In this document: in pieces, positions 36,227 through 45,233 of the stretch
Layout of the letters: each line of letters opens with the position of its first letter
Position numbering within the stretch: position 1 is the first letter of the stretch
Assembly: GCF_947254095.1 (NCBI RefSeq)
Contig: NZ_CAMYBV010000007.1
Location: 1-64,000 of the forward strand
Direction: 5' to 3'
Length of the DNA: 64,000 bases
Source of the DNA: an uncultured Mobiluncus sp.
GTDB taxonomy: Bacteria > Actinomycetota > Actinomycetes > Actinomycetales > Actinomycetaceae
Notes under the pieces: model-generated
What the model was told of the DNA's origin: nothing
Database searches by the model: none
Seen by the model: only the letters and a program-made list of their open reading frames with translations
Translations under genes and position numbers: made by a program

Positions 36227-37651
36227 ATGTCAGAAACGAAAACCGGCAATTTCAAGTGGAAATTGCATGGGGACGGCAAGCGCATCACGACCGGTGAGGT
36301 CGTTCAGCCCAATGAGCGTTTGACCTGGCCGCGAACCATAGGCATCGGGGCTCAGCACATTGTTGCTATGTTCGGCGCGACCTTCCTGGTTCCGTTGCTG
36401 ACCGGGTTTTCTCCCGCAACCACACTGTTCTTTACGGGTGTGGGAACCATCCTGTTCATCCTCATCACCTCAGGGCGTCTGCCTTCGTATTTGGGTTCGT
36501 CCTTTGCGTTGATTGCTCCTATCGGTGCGGTAACCGGTTACGTTTCCGGCGGCGGGGCACCTATTGACTCCGGCAAGATGGCTCTGGCACAAGGCGGGGT
36601 GATTTCCGCTGGTGCCCTGCTGCTGTTGGTCGGGGTGTTGGTTCATTTCGCGGGTGCGACTTGGATTGACCGGATTATGCCGCCGATCGTGACGGGTGCC
36701 ATCGTGTCTTTGATTGGTTTCAACCTAGCTCCTTCGGCTTGGAACAACGTGAAACAGGCTCCGGTGACGGCCACTGTGACCATTCTGTCCGTCCTGCTGA
36801 TTACCGTTCTGTTCAAAGGCATCATTGGGCGGTTGTCGATTCTCATCGGGGTACTCATCGGATATGCGACGGCAGTGATTCGTCACGAAGTGAACTTTGA
36901 AGCTATCAGCAAGGCCGACTGGGTGGGCCTGCCGACTTTCCACGCCCCGGCGTTTAGCCCCGCCTTGCTGGGCTTGTTCCTTCCGGTAGTGCTGGTACTC
37001 ATCGCCGAAAACGTGGGACACGTAAAGTCTGTGTCCGCCATGACCGGTCAGAACCTCGACGACCTGACGGGGCGGGCTTTGATTGCGGACGGTTTGTCCA
37101 CCATGATTGCCGGCAGCGGCGGCGGTTCCGGTACGACCACCTACGCGGAAAACATCGGCGTTATGGCCGCGACTCGGGTCTATTCCACCGTGGCTTATAT
37201 CGTTGCTGCTATCGGGGCTTTGGCCCTGTCTTTGCTGCCCAAGTTTGGTGAGATTATCGCCACCATTCCGCCGGGGGTTCTGGGCGGAGCCGCGACGATT
37301 CTGTACGGCATGATTGGGATGCTGGGGGTGCGTATCTGGGTTCAGAACCAGGTAGATTTCGCTGACCCGGTGAACCTGAATACGGCCGCGGTGGCGATGG
37401 TGATGGCTATCGCGAACTACACCTTGGTCATTGGTGACGTAAAGTTCGAGGGTATCGCGATGGGTTCTTTCGGTGCCATCATCATGTATCACGTCATGCG
37501 GGCGATTTCTAACGTTCGTGGCACCAAGCTGGAGCAAGCCTCCCCGGCTTCCGCCCCGGCTGGAACGGAATTGCATTCGGAGGCCTACTCGAAGCGTCAC
37601 GCGGATCAAGAACTGCGAGACGCGCAAGGAAGAAGCGATGCCCAGGATTGA
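36227..37651 (+). CDS. uraA: uracil/xanthine:cation symporter (NCS2 family)
   Basis: A 474-residue permease with about 12-14 membrane helices. NCS2 signatures are visible: QHIVAMFGATFLVPLLTG at the start, the AENVGHVKSVSAMTG segment with the conserved Glu, and SGGGSGTTTYAENIGVMAATRV. It imports uracil for Upp. AAGGAAGG precedes the ATG. Its last 14 bases overlap the start of the LytR_C gene, so the two form an operon. Confidence 0.92.
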   Translation: MSETKTGNFKWKLHGDGKRITTGEVVQPNERLTWPRTIGIGAQHIVAMFGATFLVPLLTGFSPATTLFFTGVGTILFILITSGRLPSYLGSSFALIAPIGAVTGYVSGGGAPIDSGKMALAQGGVISAGALLLLVGVLVHFAGATWIDRIMPPIVTGAIVSLIGFNLAPSAWNNVKQAPVTATVTILSVLLITVLFKGIIGRLSILIGVLIGYATAVIRHEVNFEAISKADWVGLPTFHAPAFSPALLGLFLPVVLVLIAENVGHVKSVSAMTGQNLDDLTGRALIADGLSTMIAGSGGGSGTTTYAENIGVMAATRVYSTVAYIVAAIGALALSLLPKFGEIIATIPPGVLGGAATILYGMIGMLGVRIWVQNQVDFADPVNLNTAAVAMVMAIANYTLVIGDVKFEGIAMGSFGAIIMYHVMRAISNVRGTKLEQASPASAPAGTELHSEAYSKRHADQELRDAQGRSDAQD

Positions 37652-38243
37652 AGCGAAGGACCTGATAGGCCAGGGTGAATCTCAGGAAATACGCGCCAAG
37701 CGGCGGCGTCACACTCTGGCGCGCCAAACCGTGATTTTTGGCTGGATAGTTCTGGCGATGGCGGCGGTTTTGGTGGTTTCCCTACCTTTTGCTATGGGTT
37801 TAGTGTCCCTGCCTTTCGGTAATTCTTTCGTTTTGTCCGAGGAGGCCAAGGCGAAAGTGCCGCCGTGCCCCCCGAAAGGAAAGCCGGTTTCCCTGCAAGG
37901 GGTGACGGTAAATATATTCAACGGTTCTTCCCAAAACGGTCTGGCTACGCAGACGGCACAGCGGCTGAAAGACTTTGGAGTCAAGGTCAATACGGTTGGT
38001 AACTCGCCGGATTCCTACGCCGGGGCAGCCCGGATTAATACCAGCAAGGCCAATGTGGCAAAAGCGTTTTCGTTGGCGCGGGCGCTGCCGGAAGCCGACG
38101 TCAGGATTGACTTGAATCGCGGCTCAGAGATTAACGTCTTGCTGGGCGAACAGTTCCAAGGTGCGCTCTCGAAAGATAACCTCAGCGATGGCAACTTGGG
38201 ACACTATCCGCGGGCACCGAAAAACTGCCAGGAAGTCAACTGA
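37638..38243 (+). CDS. LytR C-terminal-domain membrane protein
   Basis: A 201-residue protein: a charged N-terminus, one transmembrane helix (VIFGWIVLAMAAVLVVSLPFAMG, about residues 33-55), then an extracellular LytR_C domain beginning VTVNIFNGSSQNGLATQTAQ. There is no LytR/CpsA/Psr catalytic domain. ATG 37638 with AAGGA upstream lies inside the end of the permease gene, giving translational coupling. Role in the envelope is unknown. Confidence 0.8.
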   Translation: MPRIEAKDLIGQGESQEIRAKRRRHTLARQTVIFGWIVLAMAAVLVVSLPFAMGLVSLPFGNSFVLSEEAKAKVPPCPPKGKPVSLQGVTVNIFNGSSQNGLATQTAQRLKDFGVKVNTVGNSPDSYAGAARINTSKANVAKAFSLARALPEADVRIDLNRGSEINVLLGEQFQGALSKDNLSDGNLGHYPRAPKNCQEVN

Positions 38244-38405
38244 ATACACCTCGAAACTGGCGGCAAACGCCTCGGAATTCCTTAGGAAACTTCGGGAAAG
38301 GCCGTCAACCAGGCTTGGAGCGTAACGTTTTTGGTTATGCTTGAAACTAGGTTCACCGCGTAAAAACGTAAAGAATGCAGGTAAAACTAGCGAAAGGGGA
38401 ACGGC

Positions 38406-39218
38406 GTGGGGTTGTTTTCTAAGGGTAGGCCTGTTACGAGCGGTCCAGTCCGTCCATATGTCAAAAGTTTTGCCGGGTGGGAAGCGCCGTCAACGTTTGC
38501 CACTGTCGAGGACTCGCTGGAGCTGCAAGACGATTTCGCGGCGCTGTTCGCCGGATACAACGTTGACGATATTCATGGCGCGGAGTTTGACGACTGGGCT
38601 TACCTGGTGCGTGACCGGAACAATCCTGATGATTACGCGGCCGTCTGCGTGTGGGTGCAAGGCCACTTCGTGGGCTATTTGGATCACGCTACCGCTGGCA
38701 AATACGTGGTGGAACTCAATGGCTTGGATTCCCAAGAACTCAATCTGGTGGTGCCTTGCCACCTGTGGGCTCAACGCACCAAGTCGCGGTTGGCAAACCG
38801 GGTGACCTTGAGTTTACCTCCCGTAGGCGGGGTAGGTCCGGTCAATATGTTCCCGAAAAAAGCTTTCACGATTTTACCCCCGGGGGAAGAAATCCCCTTG
38901 GAGGACTACGATGAACACATCGGTCCGCTCCATCCCTATATTTCTACTGGCAAGACGGTGCCGGTGGCTCTGTGGATACGGGAGGACGACGGTGGCTTGG
39001 GCGCCTATCTCGACAAGAAAACGTATATCGGACGAGTCCCCGCTCACGCCGCCGAGCTGATTGTGCCGCTGGTGCGGATAGCGGTGGCTCATAAACTAAT
39101 CCCGATAGCTCGCGGTATGTTGACCGGTTCAAACATACGTAACGACCTGACCATTGTCACGGGGGACACCCGGACGGTCGGTTCTCACTGGAAACCCACC
39201 CACGACGGCGGAAAGTGA
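38406..39218 (+). CDS. hypothetical protein with HIRAN-like segments
   Basis: A 270-residue soluble protein. Two stretches look like the HIRAN pattern of DNA-end-recognising proteins (NPDDYAAVCVWVQGHFVGYL at about 77-96, and a weaker GKTVPVALWIREDDG-GAYLDKKTYIGRVP at about 189-220), but the match is only by eye. GTG start with GAAAGGGGAACG before it. No membrane segment. Confidence 0.55.
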   Translation: MGLFSKGRPVTSGPVRPYVKSFAGWEAPSTFATVEDSLELQDDFAALFAGYNVDDIHGAEFDDWAYLVRDRNNPDDYAAVCVWVQGHFVGYLDHATAGKYVVELNGLDSQELNLVVPCHLWAQRTKSRLANRVTLSLPPVGGVGPVNMFPKKAFTILPPGEEIPLEDYDEHIGPLHPYISTGKTVPVALWIREDDGGLGAYLDKKTYIGRVPAHAAELIVPLVRIAVAHKLIPIARGMLTGSNIRNDLTIVTGDTRTVGSHWKPTHDGGK

Positions 39219-39445
39219 GTGCGGGAGGGTTTGCGGCGGCGCGAACCTGCCCAGTCGCGCTTTTGAACCCGTCCTGACTAGGAAAAATATTCTCTGTTTG
39301 TCAGGAACAAAGAGTTGTTTTTCTTTCAGGTTCCTTTTAGGATTTATTCAAGGAACTGGCAGAGTGGGCTCGGCGGGAAAACCGCCTCAGCACGAAAAAC
39401 AGTCCCTGGAAACTTGTGACAATCCAAACTGAGAAGGAGACAGAG

Positions 39446-40507
39446 TTGAAGAAGCTAACTCGTATCGCGGCGGCAGCTGGGGCAGCATTTCTAGGGTTGG
39501 GTCTGAGCGCCAATGCGGCTCTGGCTCTTCCGGCTCCTGCGGGTCCCACTATTGACAATATTGGTGGCATTGAAGCCCCAAGTTCCCCGGGAGGAATCCC
39601 CGCCAATGGATATGGCCCTGATTATCACACGGCAATGGTGGGTTTGAGCCAGGCCGCTTTGCATCCGGGGATGACGCCTTTGGGCGCTAATGATTTCAAC
39701 TGCAAGCCAGCCCCAGGCACGGAACCGGTCGTCTTAATTCCGGGTACCAGCAATGATGCTTTCGGAGCCTGGTCTTACATGTCTCCACGCTTGAAACAGG
39801 CAGGTTACTGCGTATTTACGTTTAACTACAACCCTGCGACCTCAAAGAACGCTAAGGGCGAAACCGTCATCAACGATTCAAAAGCCTTCAGCGGCGACAT
39901 CAAGCAAAGCGCAGCGTTTATGGCCGGCTTTGTGGATCGGGTCTTGGCGGCTACCGGCGCCACAAAGGTTGACTTGGTGGGCCATTCCCAAGGCGGTGGA
40001 GCGCTGCCGCGGGCTTACATCAAGTGGTACGGCGGGGACCAGAAAGTCGACCAGCTCATTGGCCTGACCCCGAACAACCACGGCACGACCTTGGGAGGAA
40101 TGCTGAACCTAGTTAACTGGCTGCGCCAGGAAATCCCGAGCCTTGACGACAAAGTGTTTCACAGTTCCAACCAGACCGGTTTAATGCAGCAGCTGGTTGG
40201 TTCGGGGTTCTTTAACCAGCTCAACGATGGTATTGAAGTTTACCCGAACATCGACTACACCGTGATTACCACCAAGTTAGACACGGTCGTCACCCCCTAC
40301 ACCAGCGAATTCCTGGAAGGCAGCAACGTAAATAACGTGGTGCTCCAAGACGTGTGCCCGGCGGATGCGCATCGACACCAAAACATGACCTATAGTGATG
40401 TGGCGCTGCAGCTGGTGCTGAAAGAGCTGCAAGAGGATCGTTTGTCCTGGCAGATTCCGGTGAAATGCCACCGCTACCAGCCTTACTTGAAGGCCTCTGA
40501 TCTGTAA
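39446..40507 (+). CDS. secreted triacylglycerol lipase (alpha/beta hydrolase)
   Basis: A 353-residue secreted lipase. The signal peptide runs from LKKLTRIAAAAGAAFLGLGL to about residue 29 (ALALP). The nucleophile motif is GHSQG, in VDLVGHSQGGGALPRAY, with the oxyanion strand VVLIPGTSNDAFGAW before it. The likely Asp is in TTKLDTVVTPY and the His in ADAHRHQNM. Start is TTG 39446 behind AAGGAG, placing the Lys-rich signal start correctly. A terminator follows. Confidence 0.9.
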   Translation: MKKLTRIAAAAGAAFLGLGLSANAALALPAPAGPTIDNIGGIEAPSSPGGIPANGYGPDYHTAMVGLSQAALHPGMTPLGANDFNCKPAPGTEPVVLIPGTSNDAFGAWSYMSPRLKQAGYCVFTFNYNPATSKNAKGETVINDSKAFSGDIKQSAAFMAGFVDRVLAATGATKVDLVGHSQGGGALPRAYIKWYGGDQKVDQLIGLTPNNHGTTLGGMLNLVNWLRQEIPSLDDKVFHSSNQTGLMQQLVGSGFFNQLNDGIEVYPNIDYTVITTKLDTVVTPYTSEFLEGSNVNNVVLQDVCPADAHRHQNMTYSDVALQLVLKELQEDRLSWQIPVKCHRYQPYLKASDL

Positions 40508-40535
40508 TCTGGGGAGACCGAATATTTTTTGCCAA

Positions 40536-40581
40536 CTCCCTGTCGGAGCCTTAACCTAGGGTTCCGGCAGGGAGATTTTTT
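40536..40581 (+). terminator. terminator after the lipase gene
   Basis: A 15-bp stem with G-U pairs (CTCCCTG-CGGA / TCCGGCAGGGAG) followed by ATTTTTTG. Its right arm also contains GGGAG, which would serve as ribosome site for the next gene if TTG 40580 is used. Confidence 0.8.
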
Positions 40582-42019
40582 GAGTGATGAGGGAGTGAGT
40601 AGATCCGTGGACGGCGTGGAAGCATCGGGACGCAACCAGAAGTCAGCTGAGGACAAGGGAAATAACTATCTCAGCGGTTACCTAGCAGCCTGGTTTAAAA
40701 TCATCGCTACCGGGATGATTACCTTGGTTGCTTTTGAAGCAATCGCGGTGAACACAGCCATGCCTTTCATCGTGGACCGCCTAGACGGTAAAAATCTGTT
40801 CGCGCTGGCGGCCGGAATCTCCATGTCCACCCAGTTAATCACCACCGCCCTGGCCGGAGCTTGGGTCGATACCAGAGGCCCGAAACCGGTAATTTACACG
40901 GGTATCGTGGCTTTCACCGGCGGACTGCTGGTGGCGAGTTTCGCCCCCAACATCTGGTTTGTCGTGGTGGGACGCGCGATTCAGGGCTTGGGCGGAGGTT
41001 TGTTGATTGTGCCCCTCTACGTGATGGTGGGCTCCTACGTATTACCGCACAAGCAGCCGGCTTTTTTTGCGGTCTTTGCCATCGCCTGGGTGGTGCCTTC
41101 CCTGGTCGGCCCGCTGGTGGCGGGATTCCTGGTGGACTATGTGCATTGGCGTTTCGTTTTCGGAATTTGCCCAATCCTATTTCTGGTGTTTTTTCCGGTA
41201 GTGTGGCCAAAATTTCGCCAATTTCCTCCGCTGCATGACCCGGTGCCGTTTCGTCCCTCTCCCAGTCTGCTTTGGGGTTCCATCTTTAGCGGCATCTTGA
41301 TTGGTGCCCTGCAAGTTATCTCCGGGGTGGAACGTGAAACGGTCTCTCCGCTGCTCATCATTTCCGCTCTCATCCTGACCCTGGCGCTGTTCTTTGCGGC
41401 TCGCCCCATTCTGCCTCCCGGCACTTTCCTAGCGGTGCGTGGCGTCCCCGCCACCGTGGCGATGCGCGGACTGTTGAACGGCACTTTCGTCACCGTAGAC
41501 CTCTACCTGCCCCTGCTGCTGAAAGAAATTCACGGTTGGGGACCGACCATGGCCGGCCTGTCAATGACGGTTTCGTCAATGACCTGGGCATTTAGCTCAT
41601 GGATTCAGGGCCGGATTGTGGATCCGGCGCACCGCCGCTGGCTGATTATCATCGGTCCCATCATCCAAATTTCGGGCACCCTGGTGGTGCTCCTGGCGGT
41701 CTTGCCCGGTTTCAGCCCCTGGTTTGTGCTGGTGGGATGGGCCATCGCCGGTTCGGGTCAAGGCCTGATTTTCCCGCTGGCCACTGTCCACGCCCTCTCC
41801 TTGACCCCGCCCCAGCGCCACGGCGAAGTCTCCGCAGCTCTGAACGTAGCCGACACCCTCGCCGCTGCCGCGCTGGTGGCGTACGGCGGAATCACCTACG
41901 CCATGACCCTCTTTCTGGGACCCTGGGCGTTCGCTGCCACGATTGGTTTGATGGTGGTGATGATGTTCGTCCAGTTCTGGGTCGGTACCAGGATTTTCGA
42001 GTTTCCATCACGCAAGTGA
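40580..42019 (+). CDS. major facilitator superfamily (DHA2-like) exporter
   Basis: About 479 residues with roughly 14 membrane helices. It begins at helix 1 with the AIAVNTAMPFIVDRL segment, has the motif A-like AGAWVDTRGPKPV after helix 2 and a motif C-like VPSLVGPLVAGFL, all typical of multidrug-type MFS exporters. The start is uncertain: TTG 40580 has GGGAG at good spacing, while GTG 40595 and 40607 are alternatives. It lies directly after the lipase terminator. The substrate is unknown. Confidence 0.85.
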   Translation: MSDEGVSRSVDGVEASGRNQKSAEDKGNNYLSGYLAAWFKIIATGMITLVAFEAIAVNTAMPFIVDRLDGKNLFALAAGISMSTQLITTALAGAWVDTRGPKPVIYTGIVAFTGGLLVASFAPNIWFVVVGRAIQGLGGGLLIVPLYVMVGSYVLPHKQPAFFAVFAIAWVVPSLVGPLVAGFLVDYVHWRFVFGICPILFLVFFPVVWPKFRQFPPLHDPVPFRPSPSLLWGSIFSGILIGALQVISGVERETVSPLLIISALILTLALFFAARPILPPGTFLAVRGVPATVAMRGLLNGTFVTVDLYLPLLLKEIHGWGPTMAGLSMTVSSMTWAFSSWIQGRIVDPAHRRWLIIIGPIIQISGTLVVLLAVLPGFSPWFVLVGWAIAGSGQGLIFPLATVHALSLTPPQRHGEVSAALNVADTLAAAALVAYGGITYAMTLFLGPWAFAATIGLMVVMMFVQFWVGTRIFEFPSRK

Positions 42020-42072
42020 GGCGCTAAAGTTGGTTGTAAGGTTAGGTTTTTGTTGATTGAAAGGGTTTGCAA

Positions 42073-43005
42073 ATGGAAGCATTTTTGGCTTTTGTCGGGG
42101 GTCTTTTTGGGATGTCGATTATCGCCCTCGTCATCTTAGTGTTGCTCATCGCGGGCGGGATGTTCTTTGTGGTGAAGCAACAGACGAACTACGTGATTGA
42201 GCGTTTTGGTAAGTTTCACAAGGTCGCTCTGCCCGGTCTGCGGGTAAAGATTCCGTTCGTGGATCAGATTGCGAAAAAAGTTCCACTGCGCATCATGCAG
42301 CTGGATTCCGTAGTGGAAACCAAAACGAAAGACAACGTGTTCGTCACGATTCCGGTTTCGGTGCAGTACCAGGTTCAAAACGTGGTTGATTCCTACTATC
42401 GCCTGGCCAATCCAGAACGTCAGATTCAGTCCTACGTTTACGACCGGGTGCGTACCTCCCTGGCCAAACTGGACTTGGATGAGGCGTTTTCTTCCAAGGA
42501 CCAAATTGCCCAAGACGTCGAGACGACCTTGGCTACGGCTATGAACGCCTACGGTTTTGCGATTATTAATACTTTGGTCACTGACATTAACCCCGATCCG
42601 ACCGTGCGGGCGTCCATGAACTCAATCAACGCCGCCCAGCGGGAGCGCGAGGCAGCAGTGAGCCTGGCTGAGGCCGAAAAAATCAAGATTGTGAAACAGG
42701 CTGAGGCCGACGCGGAATACAAGCGCCTGCAAGGTGAAGGTATCGCCGCTCAGCGCAAAGCTATCGTGGACGGTCTGGTCAGCCAGTATGAATCCCTGCG
42801 CGATGCCGGGATTGGTTCGGAAGCCCAAGAAATGCTGCTGTTGACCCAGTACTTCGATACGTTACAGGAAGTCGCGAAAGCCTCTAACACCCAGACGCTG
42901 ATGCTGCCGTCCAACCCCGGCGGGGTCAATAACGCAATGGAGGAGCTGCGCAACTCGCTGTTCACCGCCACTCGTGCCGCTGATCAAAAGCAAACGGCGC
43001 AATAG
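42073..43005 (+). CDS. SPFH/band-7 (stomatin-like) membrane protein
   Basis: A 310-residue protein with one N-terminal membrane helix (IIALVILVLLIAGGMFFVV), a band-7/SPFH domain (FGKFHKVALPGLRVKIPF, then KDNVFVTIPVSVQYQV) and a long Ala/Glu-rich helix (QREREAAVSLAEAEKIKIVKQAEADAEYK). It resembles QmcA/HflK-type scaffolds of membrane microdomains. ATG 42073 has AAAGGG eight bases upstream. No NfeD-type partner is adjacent. Confidence 0.88.
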   Translation: MEAFLAFVGGLFGMSIIALVILVLLIAGGMFFVVKQQTNYVIERFGKFHKVALPGLRVKIPFVDQIAKKVPLRIMQLDSVVETKTKDNVFVTIPVSVQYQVQNVVDSYYRLANPERQIQSYVYDRVRTSLAKLDLDEAFSSKDQIAQDVETTLATAMNAYGFAIINTLVTDINPDPTVRASMNSINAAQREREAAVSLAEAEKIKIVKQAEADAEYKRLQGEGIAAQRKAIVDGLVSQYESLRDAGIGSEAQEMLLLTQYFDTLQEVAKASNTQTLMLPSNPGGVNNAMEELRNSLFTATRAADQKQTAQ

Positions 43006-43061
43006 TGACGCTGTAGTTTCTTGATTTTAGTGCTTTCGTATCGTCGGATACCTAAAGGGTG

Positions 43062-43412
43062 TTATTTATCCTGCTCGCTGAGCATGTAGAGAACCATTTT
43101 TGCAGGAGTCAAAGCTTTAACTGCGTGTGGTAAGCGGGTAGAAAAGTGCACCATTCCGCCGGGAAGCAGTTTTACAGTTTTGCCGTCGGCGGTGATTTCA
43201 ATTTCCCCTTCCAGGGTTTGCACGATCACCGGCATAGCAGCGGTGTGCTCTGATAGTTCTTCGCCGCTGTCGAAGGAAAATAGCACAACATTTACCCCTT
43301 CTGCACGCATCAGGGTTTTAGAAACAGTAGAGTTCGGGGAATACTCAATTCGTTCCGCAAGTTTATCTATATATCCTAGACCGGCAGTAACCAATTCTTC
43401 TTTTGAATCCAT
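43062..43412 (-). CDS. cupin-domain protein
   Basis: A 116-residue single-domain cupin. The metal/ligand core is seen as GEELSEHTAAMPVIVQTLEGEIEI and MVHFSTRLPHAVKAL. ATG 43412 has AGAGGTGA before it and lies seven bases after the stop of the methyltransferase, so both are one operon, likely under the same DtxR box. Function unknown. Confidence 0.8.
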   Translation of the reverse strand: MDSKEELVTAGLGYIDKLAERIEYSPNSTVSKTLMRAEGVNVVLFSFDSGEELSEHTAAMPVIVQTLEGEIEITADGKTVKLLPGGMVHFSTRLPHAVKALTPAKMVLYMLSEQDK

Positions 43413-43419
43413 ATATGAA

Positions 43420-44241
43420 TCACCTCTGACCTTCATTACCATTACCGGGTTTACGAGCTATTATAGCAATTCCGGTTAGATTCTTACGGTAGTGCTTAAA
43501 TGTGGCTCGCATTTCTAAAATTCTCGCCCGTAACTCTCGATCGCGTAGAACATTACTGAGTATCCGCAACACTCCCTTGAGACCTTCATCAGCTAGGTTA
43601 CGCCGTGGCGACAGCAGAGCCATGGGTTCAAAACCAACCCATTCAATAACGAAACCAGCATTTTCCAGTACCTTGCGCCATTCATTTTCGGTGAGGGGAC
43701 GAGCGTTCACGCGAATAGCTTGTGCAAGACGCTTACGTAATTGATCCGTTAGCTGCATGTCTATATCGTTAGGGGTTAACCCGAGTTCGTGAATCGCGTA
43801 GCATCCGCCTGGTTCTAGTATGCGGTATGCTTCTGAAACGATTTTTTCTTTGTTTTTCTCGCTTTGCATGGTGAGCATCGCCTCACCCACCACCACCTGG
43901 GCCGATTGCGACTCCAAACCGGTATCCTGGGCGTCTGCCTGTACCACTCTGCCGCCGCTGTCTGCAACGATGTTTCGCACCCGCTGGGCTGCGTCCGGGT
44001 CTTGATCTACCCCTGTATAGGACTCGACCGGCGCATCAATAATAATTTTGGCTGTTTTGCCTAATCCGGGCGCAAACTCTACAACTCTCTTTCCTGTTAT
44101 ATCAGCTGCTTGGAGCATCCGGTTGGTAAGTTTGAGTCCTCCGGGACGTAGTACCCGTTTTCCGGCACGTGCTAATACCCAATGTCCGGCTGCGATTTTA
44201 GTGGCACGGGTGCTTTGCGGAAGATTGCTGTCATCATTCAT
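43420..44241 (-). CDS. class I SAM-dependent methyltransferase, iron-box regulated
   Basis: A 273-residue methyltransferase with Rossmann motif I (VVEFAPGLGKTA, around residue 54) and motif II (YTGVDQDPDAA), then a helix-rich C-terminus. The 34 N-terminal residues include a TKIAAGHWVLARAGKRVLRPGG segment, the same as in a truncated copy at 44999-45103. A DtxR-type iron box sits 24 bases upstream, so expression should rise when iron is low. A cupin gene follows in the same operon. The methyl acceptor is unknown. Confidence 0.82.
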   Translation of the reverse strand: MNDDSNLPQSTRATKIAAGHWVLARAGKRVLRPGGLKLTNRMLQAADITGKRVVEFAPGLGKTAKIIIDAPVESYTGVDQDPDAAQRVRNIVADSGGRVVQADAQDTGLESQSAQVVVGEAMLTMQSEKNKEKIVSEAYRILEPGGCYAIHELGLTPNDIDMQLTDQLRKRLAQAIRVNARPLTENEWRKVLENAGFVIEWVGFEPMALLSPRRNLADEGLKGVLRILSNVLRDRELRARILEMRATFKHYRKNLTGIAIIARKPGNGNEGQR

Positions 44242-44264
44242 GTTCCCAGTCTATCAGAATAAGC

Positions 44265-44283
44265 TTAGGTAAGCCTTACCTAT
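44265..44283. promoter_or_regulatory. DtxR/IdeR-type iron box upstream of the methyltransferase
   Basis: TTAGGTAAGCCTTACCTAT is a 19-bp near-perfect inverted repeat matching the DtxR/IdeR consensus (TTAGGTTAGGCTAACCTAA). It lies 24 bases upstream of the start codon, over the promoter. Confidence 0.88.
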
Positions 44284-44322
44284 TTTAGATAGTCTGGGTG
44301 CTCGGACGCACAGGCGGCGTGT

Positions 44323-44371
44323 CTAGATCCATCCGAGTTCACGGGCTTTTCGGGCTGCGCCCGCCGGCGTG
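44323..44371 (-). pseudogene. remnant of the response-regulator C-terminus
   Basis: Reads TPAGAARKARELGWI then TAG, matching the last residues of the intact response regulator (SAGAARKARELGWL) encoded at 45185. It is a by-product of the 225-bp duplication, not a gene. Confidence 0.75.
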
Positions 44372-44416
44372 CCGAGACCTCTGCGGAAGTGGTCATCTGG
44401 GAAACCGCCAAGGTTT

Positions 44417-44989
44417 TTAGCGTCCGTGCTGTCTCTCCCAGTCCAAAAGCCATTGTTTAATCTCAATCCCGGGCCCGTATCCTCCCAGACCACGAGCCGC
44501 CACGACTCGGTGGCACGGTACGATGATTACCACTGGGTTGCTATGCATAGCCTGGCCTACAGCACGCGCCGCGCCAGGACTGCCAGCCTCCACCGCCAAC
44601 TGAGAATAGGTGCGGGTTTGACCGTAGGAAATAGCGGCGCAGGTCTGCCAGATACGACGGCGAAACTCACTGCCGGACAGGTCGAGCGGAATCCTGAAGC
44701 TGCGGCGGGTGCCGGCAAAGTATTCCTCAAGCTGGCTTCTTGTCAGATTGCAAAGATTGCGAGCAGCAGTTGGCATCCCGGGAATAGGGCATTCAGTCGC
44801 GATGCGTCCGTTAAGTTCAGGCGCCTGATGTGCGGTATTTGTATGGAGACTATTGCCTGGAGCGTGCGTTTTAGTCGGATTTTCACCTAACACACACCGC
44901 GTCAACCCCTGCTCGCTGGCCGCCAGATACATCCAACCCAAGGGAGTGGACAGAGGACGGGAGTCCCAGTATTCACGGCGCTGCGGCAT
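44417..44989 (-). CDS. ogt: methylated-DNA--protein-cysteine methyltransferase
   Basis: A 190-residue suicide repair protein that takes alkyl groups from O6-alkylguanine. The active site is IVPCHRV with the acceptor cysteine, preceded by the helix-turn-helix segment SYGQTRTYSQLA. The gene starts 10 bases after the stop of a 34-residue methyltransferase stump (44999-45103) that keeps its own start codon and DtxR box. So ogt appears to be read from a duplicated iron-regulated promoter, with GAGGGC as ribosome site. Confidence 0.93.
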   Translation of the reverse strand: MPQRREYWDSRPLSTPLGWMYLAASEQGLTRCVLGENPTKTHAPGNSLHTNTAHQAPELNGRIATECPIPGMPTAARNLCNLTRSQLEEYFAGTRRSFRIPLDLSGSEFRRRIWQTCAAISYGQTRTYSQLAVEAGSPGAARAVGQAMHSNPVVIIVPCHRVVAARGLGGYGPGIEIKQWLLDWERQHGR

Positions 44990-44998
44990 GCCCTCAGT

Positions 44999-45103
44999 CT
45001 ACATTGTCCGCAGCACCCGTTTTCCGGCACGCGCTAGTACCCAATATCCGGCTGCGATTTTAGTGGCACGGGCGCTTTGTGGAAGATTGCAGTCATCATT
45101 CAT
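44999..45103 (-). pseudogene. truncated copy of the methyltransferase N-terminus
   Basis: A 34-codon frame (MNDDCNLPQSARATKIAAGY, continuing to RVLRTM then TAG) nearly identical to the start of the intact methyltransferase, then cut off. It keeps a start codon and an upstream DtxR box and may act as a translated leader for ogt. Confidence 0.8.
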
Positions 45104-45233
45104 GTTCCCAGTCTATCAGAATAAGATTAGGTAAGCCTTACCTATCCTAGGTAGTCTGGGTGCTCCGAGGCACAGGCGGCGTGTCTAGAGCCATCCGAGT
45201 TCACGGGCTTTTCGAGCTGCACCCGCCGAGGTG
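45009..45233. repeat. 225-bp direct repeat, copy 2
   Basis: Copy 2 of the repeat flanking ogt. It contains the methyltransferase stump, the second DtxR box and the intact 3' end of the response-regulator gene. Confidence 0.9.
45127..45145. promoter_or_regulatory. DtxR/IdeR-type iron box, duplicated copy
   Basis: Identical in all 19 bases to the box at 44265. It lies 24 bases before the start of the stump that leads into ogt. Confidence 0.85.

Larger units (their letters stand above)
44147..44371. repeat. 225-bp direct repeat, copy 1
   Basis: Copy 1 holds the 5' end of the methyltransferase gene, its DtxR box and a stump of the response-regulator 3' end. It matches copy 2 (45009-45233) without length change and with scattered substitutions. 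Confidence 0.9.

Noticed and set aside
36725..37627. 300-codon frame opposite uraA
   Set aside because: His/Gln/Arg-rich shadow of the permease.
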